Under the pieces are notes generated by a model. That model was not told the origin of the DNA. It saw nothing but the letters and a program-made list of their open reading frames with translations, and did not search any database. Below are positions 1-10,798 of a stretch of DNA of 64,000 nucleotides, piece after piece (the stretch's first letter is position 1; each line of letters begins with the position of its first letter). Made by a program: the position numbers and the translations under genes. The DNA comes from Paragordius varius (taxonomy: Eukaryota > Nematomorpha), in contig OZ176052.1 in the NCBI GenBank assembly GCA_964247055.1, forward strand, positions 7,130,001 through 7,194,000, written 5' to 3'.

Positions 1-149
1 AATTGTTTCCGAGTATTGGCATATGAACCCTACAAAATAAATAATGTCCAAGGCGGTAAATAAAAAATATTTTAGGACTTTTGAGTTTATTATAGTTTTT
101 TGGTCAAAAACCTAACCCTAATACCAATTTACATCATAAATAGGCCCAA

Positions 150-397
150 GTGTTGTATTGAATGGCGTCCAAAAACAGTCACCCATTATGTCTCAAGCTT
201 ATTCAATCTCATTCACAGCGTCAAAACCAAACACATTAAGCTCTGAATCCAAAAATAACCCACCAATGTCTTGTTGTCACACCTTTCTGAAAAAATATAA
301 AAGCCGTTCCAAACGTATTGATGTACTTTCGCGCATCTTTTTTCCACTAGCATTTACCGGTTTTAATATTGTTTATTGGGTAGCCTACATGTTATAA
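150..397 (+). CDS. Cys-loop ligand-gated ion channel, last exon (partial gene)
   Basis: This is the C-terminal exon of a pentameric ligand-gated channel; the rest of the gene lies to the left of the window. The exon is open from about position 140, with a plausible AG acceptor at 149-150, and stops at TAA 395-397. A Ser-rich, variable stretch (end of the M3-M4 intracellular loop) leads into the hallmark M4 helix: KRIDVLSRIFFPLAFTGFN followed by IVYWVAYML. The pattern R-I-D-x-x-S-R-I-F-F-P-x-x-F-x-x-F-N-x-x-Y-W is typical of the anionic GABA/glycine/GluCl branch, and a short tail after M4 is normal there. The subtype cannot be told from this exon. An AATAAA at about 528-533 could serve as the polyadenylation signal. 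Confidence 0.88.
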
Positions 398-2517
398 TAT
401 TATGTGTATGATAATACTAAAATATTCCTTTTTGTCAAAAAAGGTTATTTTTAAATAATTTTTTAACTGAGACGTATCTAACTTGAACATATTTTATTGC
501 TTAATCACTATTATACTTCGCATTTATAATAAAATTTATATTAAAAAATTCTTTGTGATAATAATTGATCTATATCCAATATTTTTTATATATTTATTTT
601 ATTCATTAAATTGATTGTAATTAATTTTCATCTATGTGGCCATTGTATTTAAAAAATATTAATTAATTATTAAATTATTTTTTACGCATATTTCTGTAAA
701 ATATATATATATATATATATATGATTATTACTCTCATTTTAACGGTTTGCAATAAATTTGATACGATGATTAATAAATCATTTGATGTTAATTGAATACC
801 GAATGCCGCCAAACCGCGCTATATAGCCATCTTTATATAAAAAATTGCCATAATAAAATTGACCTTTTTTATTTTTCAATGCTGTTATTGTTTAGTTTGC
901 TATTTATTCAAATCTATCTTCGGGGTAAAATTTACGGTTTATATTGTAAATCTAAGCTACTGTATAACTTTGGAACAAATTTACGGGTTTTTAATTTCAA
1001 AATAGGAGGAGTAATGCTATGTTTTTTAATATTTTTATATTTTTAATGTTAACAAATTTTAAATAAATGCAAACCCATAAATATCAATTTAATGTATGCT
1101 TATAAAAAAATTGAATTGCAAAGTTATTAAATATTTTATGGAATCGCAACTTTGTGGTATAATTTTCATAACTAACATAAAGAATTCTAGCAAAAATACC
1201 CACAAATAAGTTTGTCCAACGGTATTCCGAATTTTATAGATCTTGAAATCCATTACCTTTTCCTATTTAAACAACTAGTATGAATGTGTCTTGGGGATCC
1301 CTTTTTTACTTTTGGGAGATAAAAATTTATCGATATAACTTATTAGAGAAATAAAAAAGCGACACTAAAAGCCAACTACAGTTTTTTTATGTTTAACTCT
1401 TAAATGTATGAATCATAACGCTTAATATTTCAAAAATATATTTGAATATATATGGGTCATCCAAAATTAAACCATTATTAGTTCCATTTTTTAAAAAAAA
1501 CCGTATTGGCTAAAATTATCAAAAAGGATTCGGTCATAAATTAAAAGATTAATTTTATTAATGCTAACTAATACTATTTAATAAAATTTAATTTCGACAA
1601 ATTTAGTTTATATATATAATATATATATTTGTAGGTCGCTAATGTGTTTTCCTACTTGGTGGTTTTATAAAAATCTTGGGTTTGAATTAATATAAAATAC
1701 TTTAAATCTTTTATTTTGAAAAAATTAGCAGATGAAATGTTTTATATTAAGCATAAACATAATTAGGCTAATTGTTAGGGTTAGACGGCCAATTAAAAGC
1801 TCAGATTAGCTTGTAAAATATGTAAGCTAAGAAAATTTAATTATATAAAAACTTAAGCATAAATCTTGGAATGTAGTTAATGGATAGTTTTAGCTAAATA
1901 GCCTATCCACAAAATATTTCCCTAAAAAAATTAAAGTATTGTATTTAATGTTTGTTATTAATTAAAATTTATCATATAACTATTTAATAGCATAGTTGTT
2001 ACTCAAATCATAGGTTAAGGCTATTTGGGTTTTTGTATTTAATATGGTGTTTGACTAAATTTTATTTGTCCGATTCTGACATGATAAACTTTATATAACA
2101 ACTATGGATGAAAGATGTAAAAGTTTGAAATATAAAAAATTTTTAAAGGCTAAAACCCTATTAAAGTTTATAAGATTGTAAAATCCAATTTTTATGTAGT
2201 TAATACTTATTTATTTTAGCATCGATACAATCCGAAATTGCCTGTATTGAAAAAAAGTAAGAATTATTATGCTACAATAATAAATATTTTTATATCGTTT
2301 TATCAAAAAATGAACCTATATCTTAATTTTTAAGAATTGTTAAAACGCATGTTAGATTTTTTATTTAAGATCTTACATTGTATTTATGAAAACCAAAAAG
2401 ATTTCAGTAACAATCCTTGTTTTAATCTAAATACAAGAGGAAAACACAATTTTGAAAAATTTAAAAAGTAACATTTTTTAAAGTACCACCTATATAAAAC
2501 ATCATAATATGAAACAG
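398..2517. other. intergenic, no gene seen
   Basis: A+T-rich sequence between the receptor exon and the next gene. It probably contains the 3' UTR of the first and the promoter or first exon(s) of the second. No convincing coding exon, RNA gene or transposon end was found. It includes a (TA)n tract at 701-722. Confidence 0.5.
701..722. repeat. (TA)n microsatellite
   Basis: A run of about 11 TA dinucleotides. TA tracts like this recur across the window and are the sites where the foldback elements sit. Confidence 0.9.
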
Positions 2518-5500
2518 AGATATCGTAGATGTGGATAATATAAAATTGATACAAGCTCCGCAGGTTATTTGGAAGAATCACACATTTCCTTACCTGGGAT
2601 TAAGTCTGGAAAATCAACCTCTTATATATATTGCAATTTATGAACGCAAATTACCAGTAATTAATTATCTGCTCCTTTTTTTTAACTGTTACTTTTTCAA
2701 AATTAAAAAATTGTGATATAATTAGAGGACTACCTATGTTATTTTCTAGCTAAAAGCATATCTTGTTGAACTTTAATGTCATGTCCATATATCATGCATA
2801 TTTTAAAGTTTCAATATATTTTTTAGTTTTACATTGATATTCTTCCAAATACGGCCAAATATTTGGTATATTCAGAGGTGGCTTATGACAATTCTCTCCA
2901 TTTCTACGGGAAACCGTTCCGGCCTGAGGATCACTTAAAATATATGGATATGAAAAAATATAAATTATTTAATCCGAAATCAGAGATCATTAAAGTATGT
3001 CAAATGCCTATCTTATTTCGCTAAAAATGAAAACAATCGAAATTTGAAAAATATTCTTAAAATCTTTAACACAAAACACTTTGATGATGACATATATAAA
3101 ATTAATTAAAAGTTTTACAATTTATTTTAATGTTTGTTGATAGAAAATCCTTTTATTTTAATAGAATGCCAGCATTTAAAATGTGTTAATGATTAGTGAT
3201 TAATATTTAAAACTTCAATTTTTAAATCATAAAATCCAAAAAGGTGCTTTACATTTAAGATGATGCATATTTTATCTTTTTTTAATTTTTTTGCTTGATT
3301 TTATAAAAAAATTAAAAGTTATTTGTTTTAAATACACCGTAATTAAATATTAAAAACTGCTATAAAATTTCCTAGAAAGGTTTTATAATGCTTCATTTTT
3401 AATTTATTGATTAAAGTAGGCTATATTAAATATACATGCCCTCTAAATTTATGATTAGTTTAGAATCTTCCAATCACCATTATATGGCTTGGTAATTTAT
3501 GAAATATATTCGAGATCAATCGTCATTTTTAGAGGATGGCAAAATCCTGTCAAAAGCTATATTTTTCATATATTTTTGAATAAAAACATTACAATGTGCC
3601 CTCTTCCAATCTATATAATTCCAGGTAATTCTTAAGTTAAATACAGTAGCGTATGGCATAAAACATTATTAGTCCATAAGAGAATAAAAAATGTTTTTTT
3701 TTAAAAAAACAAGCCTAGTTTATATACACATATCCATAATCCCCTTGTTTTTTTTTAAAAAAAACATTTTTTATTCTTTTATGGACTAATATTGTTTTAT
3801 GCCATACGCTACTGTAATTGTAACTTACTGATAAACTAACATGCTCGAATATACCGATTGCCATTGATTAAATATGGTAACATAACATCTGCTTTAAAAA
3901 TTATTTTATATTAATATATATTTAGTTAAACAGGGTATAGTTGTAAATGTAAAATATAGTTTTTAAGATGTTTGTAACATATCATTCGATTAATGTATAT
4001 GAACTACATATTGCTAATATATACCATTTACAATTCAATTTCACCCTTGAACAATTCAAATTCACCCTTGAACAATTCAAATTCACCCTCAAATAAAATA
4101 TAAGTTTTTAAATATTAAAAATTACATATATTTTATGTATTTTTAAAAAATAAATATTATGTTTTAAATTAAAATAATACTTAAAAGATAATAAACTATA
4201 CCATAAACATATATTTTATATTAATAATTAGTTATATTAGTTCGAAAATACATAATTTATTTTTAAGGTGAATTTGAATTGTTAAAGGGTGAATTTGAAT
4301 TGTTCAAGGGTGAATTTGAACTGTAAATGGTATATTTTGTGATCGCATATTAAAATATGAAAAACTAACATGCAGTAGCGTATGGACTAAAAGATTGTTA
4401 GTGCAAAATAGAATTAAAAAATGTTTTTTTTAAAAAAACAATCCTAGTTGTAAAAACACATATGTATAATGTCCCCTTGTTTTTTAAAAAAAACAATTTT
4501 TTATTCTATTATAGACTATTATTGTTTTACTCATACGCTACTGTATACAAATTAACTATAATCAAATATTAATAGTAACAACATAATATGGAGAATATCA
4601 TTTACCATTGTAATTAGCATAGTACTTTCTATCAAGCAATAGGTGGCTTTATTAAACGAAAATGAGGACAATGTTTACCACTTATCATAGTGTGAGAGTT
4701 TCGTCCTTTTTGTGGACTCATCAGTCACACATAATGAACACGGGCAAACACTGTCAATTAGGATTTGTATATATACTGAATATTTAAGTTTTGAAGACCA
4801 ATTATTGTTTATGAAAAAGGGAGATGGCAACCCATTGTACTAATATCATGTCAATTATCATAACTCGTTTTAATCATTAGTCAGGATGATAATAATAAAC
4901 TCAGTATTATGTTGTTACTAAATATTATAAAGTTTTGATATCCGTTTTTTAATAAGGATCCAAATCGGGGATTTTTCCGCTGTAAATGGTGGGTATATAT
5001 CTATAAAAGATCGTCCCAGAATAAATGTTTATTGATTAACAAATTTGAAACACAAATATTAGTTGTAAAAAAATGGAATTTTTAGTTTGAATTGTAATTA
5101 CTTAGATATTTATTTCCTCATCTTTAGAACCTGAATTCGCTTTACACCCAAAATTTGGGAACGGTATGAATCTTGTAATAATTTTTAGAGTTATATTATG
5201 ACTATTCCATTATCTGTCAGTATATATTTAAAGATGGGAATTACAGTATCGCCAAAAAGAAGAAAAATAAAAAAATGATATATTTCTTCAAGTTACTGTA
5301 CTCCTTTATTTTAAGGGATATACAATTGAAAATAAAACATGGAAAAAATCTGATAGCACAATTTGATTGCGATTATACGAGGAAAGTGGGCGAAAATGGC
5401 AACTATTACCAATTTATTAACGATGCCTCAAATCTTTTGACAATGCTTACAACTTTTCAATACAAAATTAAACTCAAAAAACCAGTAATAATTAAATTTA

Positions 5501-7289
5501 TTAAATTTTTCCCAATACTTAAGAATTCGAAATCAGAACAAAAAATATGTGGACCTTCTTGTTAAACATTGTAAAATCGGTTTTTATGATATAGGTATAT
5601 TTCTAGCTATTTCTTGTTGCTCTCTATTTCGGTTACAAAAGCGGTTAGAAAAATAATATAATAAATTAAAATATATTAATGCCGTTACTTTTTGAAATAT
5701 ATATGCGACACTACTTTCCTTGAAAGCAAAAAATAAATAAATATGCCGCCTGAATAACTATTTAAACAAAAAAATGTTCTCAAAAAGACTTAAAAAATTT
5801 TTTTAATGTAGCTACAACAGAGAAATAAAAAACGACGAAGAAAACCTAATTATCAGTATTATTTGCAACGTAACTATTCCTATATTTATAGTAATAGAAA
5901 GTCAATGAATTAAAACAGTCCAGGCCGTTTCAATTTTAATTAAGTATTTAATGCTTTTTTAGACGGTTTTTATTGTTTTGTGTTTTTGACGGTTTCAAAT
6001 TAACATCTGAACAAATTTATCGTTATAATTTGTAAACATGAATATTTGGGTAACACGTGGTTAATAAGGTTCAAAATAAATAAAATAAAGGTCCTAATTT
6101 TTTTTCTTGAATACATATTAGAAAAAAGCTTTAGACAAATATTAACTATCTATATATGAAATCCAACCAAAAAAATGGCGTTTAAACAGTAAACGATTGA
6201 TCCGCATCGCCGGTGCGCATAAGGTTCCTGTCTGACAAAATATATATAAAAACTTGAAATTAACAACATGAGGAACAAAAGATTCATATAATTTTATAAA
6301 ATATATTTTCTTACTTATGATATTTCCATAATAATATATTTTGAACTTAATGGGTTCATGCGGAAATTAGTCATTTTTAACACTCTCAAATTTCTACATA
6401 TATAAGTTTTTAATTTTGAATATTATCAAAAAAAAATTATGACATGAGGCTTAATAATTTCATATATCTCATACTACAATTTATTGTCGCTTTATCGATT
6501 TGATATGAAAAAGGAAAAAGGTTTCAAATCAACAAACTATAATTATAGAGTTTTTAAAATGGGAAAAATATATTATAATAGATATCCATTACTCTAAATA
6601 CCTCCAAACTCATTGCTTGTAAATTGTATTTGCTAAATTTAACAAGTGGGAACAAGGTTGGGATAGACGTAACAAAAAACATATTGGTATGGTACATTTT
6701 ATATTGGACATCTGAGTAAAATTATTGTTATCCGATAAAATGAAACAAAATCAGAAAAAACTGAATATTTTTGCTTGTCAAATTCATTTAAATCTCTTTA
6801 ATAAAATGTAAGGTTGTGGATTATTTGTATATAAAACATAATTTATACATAAAAATACTTTATTTATAGTATCCAAACTGAATGTTGATTAGCAATCAAA
6901 AAATAGTTAATTTTATTTAAACATTACACTATTGCAGGGAAAGAACCAAATTATAGATATAAGTTTAAGAATTGAACAGCCATATTTTTACTAAACTTTA
7001 TAATATGTAGGCATTAAAATAATTTACAAGAGAATAGTCTGGAATTAGCAAAATATAAATAACCAATAATTATTCTTAAGTTTGCATATTATTATTTCAG
7101 GTGAAAATAATCCAAAGCAACAATAAATTGGTTTATGAAATCGAAGATACAAGCAATCATATAGATCAACAAATTTTTCCAAACCATATTTTAATGTCAA
7201 TTAAGACGGTCGGATCCAACAATGACAAGGAAGTGAATTCGAATAAGTGGAAAAAGTTTACGATAGATATTATAATCAAAAAATGTTAA
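2518..7289 (+). CDS. unrecognised four-exon gene (3' part)
   Basis: Four consecutive open segments join with GT-AG introns: 2518-2656, 2827-2994, 5293-5484 and 7101-7289 (TAA stop). All three internal junctions fall exactly between codons (phase 0), and exons 2-4 are 168, 192 and 189 nt, all multiples of three, which argues for a real gene. The product reads through segments such as HFYGKPFRPEDHLKYMD (exon 2), FDCDYTRKVGENGNYYQF (exon 3) and DQQIFPNHILMSIK (exon 4). It is rich in Lys, Asn and Ile with no obvious membrane span, and no family is recognised. The first exon listed begins with one extra nucleotide, so an upstream exon carrying the start codon is probably missing. The third intron is 1.6 kb; the second (2995-5292) holds several mobile elements. 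Confidence 0.55.
3642..3816. mobile_element. palindromic TA-flanked MITE, family A copy 1
   Basis: An almost perfect inverted repeat of about 175 bp. The left end reads TACAGTAGCGTATGGCATAA and the right end is its complement (…GCCATACGCTACTGTA). Both ends sit on TA, as expected for a Tc1/mariner-type target duplication. The arms run about 75 nt and meet at a short centre. No coding capacity. Confidence 0.8.
4020..4334. mobile_element. foldback element, family C copy 1 (21-bp subterminal repeats)
   Basis: Inverted ends begin TATACCATTTACA on the left and are mirrored as TGTAAATGGTATA on the right. Inside each end lie two to three tandem copies of a 21-bp unit, CTTGAACAATTCAAATTCACC, in opposite orientations. 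The interior is featureless and A+T-rich. A second copy lies at 32746-33004. The overall plan resembles a small foldback/MITE element. Confidence 0.7.
4371..4545. mobile_element. palindromic TA-flanked MITE, family A copy 2
   Basis: Same palindrome as the copy at 3642, more diverged: CAGTAGCGTATGGACTAAAA at the left and CATACGCTACTGTA at the right. The TA is intact on the right and reads TG on the left. Confidence 0.75.
4666..4755 (-). ncRNA. hammerhead ribozyme motif 1
   Basis: On the minus strand the core reads CTGATGAG, then stem II TCC…GGA with an A-rich loop, then CGAAAC. This matches the conserved hammerhead catalytic core. The flanks form a long stem I: the strand ending GTGTGA pairs with TCACAC, and further out GACAGTGTTTGCC pairs with GGTAAACATTGTC, including G-U wobbles. 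The segment after CGAAAC is only TC before stem I resumes, whereas short type I hammerheads have TAGTC there, so stem III is cut short. I infer a transposon-borne, type I-like ribozyme; activity is uncertain because of stem III. Confidence 0.6.
5485..7100. other. intron of the unrecognised gene
   Basis: A+T-rich intronic sequence between two supported exons. No further exon or mobile element end was found. Confidence 0.45.
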
Positions 7290-7797
7290 ACGCCCTAGCT
7301 TTATTTTATAATAATAAATACTAATGCTTCGCTTGTATATGAATTTATTTGTTAAATTATATGATTGAAGAAAGATTTCCCATGCGAATATCAAAACATT
7401 TTTACAAAATGGAATCAGCTAATTGGTCATATTCTGGGACAAAATCCAAATTGGGCTTAAGTTGGAATCGAATTTGTAAATTTTTCTTGGCAGCTATTTT
7501 TTTCATCAACGTTTTTTCAATCAAATTGCGCCAATCCTCGTTGTATTTTCGGTTATCCAGACCAAATGGAGGGCATGAATCAGTAAAAATATACTAAAAA
7601 TAAATATTATATGATAACTTTAATGTTAGGTATGCTATATCTAAAATAATAAAAATATAAACATTTTTTCATTCAAAGGTAACATTCTTTAAACTAAAAC
7701 CGCATTTTTTCATTCAAAGCGACATTTATGAGCTGAAACTTATTGGTCATAATCGTTTTTTGAAAAACGTTGTCCCAAAATTAAACAATCTTAAACT
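7290..7797. other. convergent intergenic spacer
   Basis: About 500 bp between the stop codon of the + strand gene and the stop codon of GCN1 on the minus strand. It should hold both 3' UTRs. No other feature seen. Confidence 0.5.
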
Positions 7798-10700
7798 TTA
7801 AATACAACAGTTTTCCAAATATCGAACCTTCAAATATTTATCAAGATAGAGATGTAAAGTGAACGCTTTATTTATGCTTGTACTACTCGTCGATTGAGCT
7901 TGTTCTAAGTTAGTTCGAGTCATATTCTCATTTGTTGTATTGGTGTAACCACCACCACCACCACCCCCAGGCATCCAAGATTCTAGGTTTAAGAATTTTA
8001 TAGCCACATTTTCAGCCTCATTGCGGTAAGTTGAATTACTCCCTTCATTACATGCTGTATACAGGATGGCCATGTAAGTTTTATGGAACGATCTAATGTA
8101 ATCTTCAAACCATTCACCCCTAAAAGCCGGGAGTGACGTAGCATTCATGGATAAGAGACCGGTTGAACGCAAAACTCTAGCATATGATGAGGTAGGGAAG
8201 TAAGCCTTACAAACTGTATCCATGTAATATATGACATTCGTAATGAACGTTTTAATAGGGATGGATTTGTTGGCGATAGACTAGTTAACAAAATAAAATT
8301 ATGTTGAAAAATAGATTGATAAACGCTTATTTTTGGGGTGAGTTATGTGGATAATACATACTTGATGAAAGTAACCCAATAATTTATCTGTAAGCGTGTG
8401 TGAGGGGGCTTGACCCTTGTGTAAGTAATTGAGCAACTGATAAAACAAGAGATATGACAGGATTTTAATACCACTACTAGCATATTCGACCTATAAACAT
8501 AAAAATTATAGATATTTAATATTGTAAAAGAGCGGGGATAACCTTTTCATAAAAGTTTTTATAAAATTTAAATAATAATGATATATTCATTTACATTGGA
8601 TGATTTGATTAAATATTCGACACAATCACAAAATGCCAACCAAAGTGACGGCTGAGTTTCAGCCAAATCCAAAAGTAATTGAGGTGTCTTCTTGGCAACT
8701 ACAAATAATGTTGTTTCCCATGCAATGTATTCGGTATTTTGCTTTTCCAGAGTATTTTTGTCTATTATACCACAAATCGACATATTTTTTGAGCAAACAT
8801 GTAAATGATATTATTGTTTATAAATAAATTTTAAAAATACACAGGAAAAAAGATAAATTAAAGTAGAAAGATTTATGATGATGATATTTCGAAAATAACA
8901 TTAACCTCTAATTACACATAAAAGTGATTTAACCCCAATAAAAAAGTTACGCTTTTAAGGGCAGAGTAAATGACACACCGAAAAAGTTAAGACTAATAAA
9001 ATGCTGGAATGAGTGTAAAAAATGAGGAGAACCTCAAACAACGTTTACAAAAATGAAAACGATAAATAACATGTGATATATCCAAAATGTAATCAATACA
9101 AAAAAATGGACACAATCATATACCTAACCACGATTCAAAATGCGACAGCAAATAAATGATTTATGGTATGGTGTGTTATGAAATGAAATATTGGTTAATT
9201 GCTGAAATACATCACAAAATAATATGACATACTTAAGAATCCAAGTTTTGCGATATGGTTCAAAAAGTAATCACGCGAAAGAACATGTCCAAGGCAACCT
9301 AGGCACCCATATGCAAGTCGCATATTTTCAGGATCCTGACTAAACCAATATTCAGCGCCCACTCCATCTCCCTTTGTGGTAAAAATATTGGGTACTATTA
9401 TATTGGTGCTTTCGTCATTGTTGGCTTTATCATTTTTATCAATGTTGTAGGTACTGGTATTGTTGTTTTTTCCAGCTTGTTTAAGAGTCATTTGTTTAAT
9501 AATTTTACTCATCTCATCAATAGATCGGGCCTTTTCATTACCCAATGAGAGTTGAGACAACTCCTCATTTTCCATCATGGTTTCCCCATCATCAGAATCA
9601 CCGCTTTTATAGGTCGTGGTAGAATGATTTTCTCCAACAAAAGATTTGTCTATATCTACAATTTTTTTAAATATAATAATATATGGTGAATAACGTATGT
9701 TGGTAAAATATTTCGTTATATTGGGCACATTCGTCAAAAAACTGATATAATTCGAAATTATTTTCATACATTTAAAATTACTTACGCTAAATCAAGAGTT
9801 TATTTATTAAAAGAGCATCATTATATTATCTCTATATAATACCAAGAGCTGCCAACAGTTTATATTCTAGAGTTAACTTTGGACTTATCATAGGTTGCGT
9901 TGATAATCGGGATGCAAGCTCCGCATTGTCACATACAGCGGATAATGCGATTCTTAGCGCATATAACGCAATCTTCCTATAAAGAATAGATAAATTTAAA
10001 ATATTGATGGGAAAAACACATAGATTCAATAAATAATTCATGCTACATACAATCTAGTCGTTTAATATATAGCACATTGTGCGCTTCCTTATCATTATTT
10101 CACCCTTTTTATACATACATCTATATTTTATTATAATTGAAACAGTCAACAAAAATACATTGAGCAATTATACTTTATTGCATATATATCTCAATTTTAC
10201 ACTATTATCCACATATTTATATCAATGCATCAATAATATACAATATGCATATTTATACTGGCCTATTCACATTATTGTTGGCCAATCGGTAATACAGTAG
10301 CGGTGGTATAAAACAAATTTTGTTAATAATCAAATAAGCAAATTAATGTTGTAAGATAAGAAAAAAATTGTGAAATTTAAACATGTTGTTGTTTTTACCC
10401 ATACACTATACTGTGTTGCCAATTGGCCAACATAAATGTACAAACAGTAGTATTTAAAAGCAAAAAAGGTATATACTGGTCACACAAAGTTCGATACTCA
10501 GGACTCGTCAAATCCTTACAACTTTTTGACACTTTTCCACGCTCGTCATTCTTTTTATCATCGTTGTCGTCGTAATCTTCATTATCCGATGCGGACGAGG
10601 ACGTGGCTGATGAATCCAACGGTTTTTCTTGAATGCTTCGCTCAACAACCCGGACCAATTCCATCAACACACTACTTGGTCTGGGATGGATGGGCATAAG

Positions 10701-10798
10701 ATGACCTAAACCACGGCCCGCTTGTAATCGCATATAGTATTCGGGTGTCAAAGATTTATTATCGGGCCCATGAGAAGTGTGATAGGAAATTTTGGTTC
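7798..10798 (-). CDS. GCN1: GCN1 C-terminal exons
   Basis: Exons 10798-10486, 9976-9843, 9649-9233, 8761-8595, 8490-8362 and 8280-7798, all with GT-AG introns. Matches to human GCN1 in order: YYMRLQAGRGLGHLMPIHPRP (human GVRLKAADALGKLISIH), ALYALRIALSAV, ENMRLAYGCLGCLGHVL (human DNTRISSAGCLGELCAFL), IAWETTLFVVAK, and the final HEAT helices. Two inserts are lineage-specific: a Ser/Asp-rich loop in the first exon and an Asn/Lys-rich loop in 9649-9233. The last exon ends with a run of seven glycines and a Thr/Ser-rich tail. Confidence 0.88.

Noticed and set aside
792-1046. 84-codon open frame on the plus strand
   Set aside because: Hydrophobic, A+T-driven translation with no splice support or recognisable motif.
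3600-4550. Inverted repeats as a CRISPR-like array or origin
   Set aside because: Each structure is a separate TA-flanked or foldback element with copies elsewhere; the repeats are not regularly spaced direct repeats.
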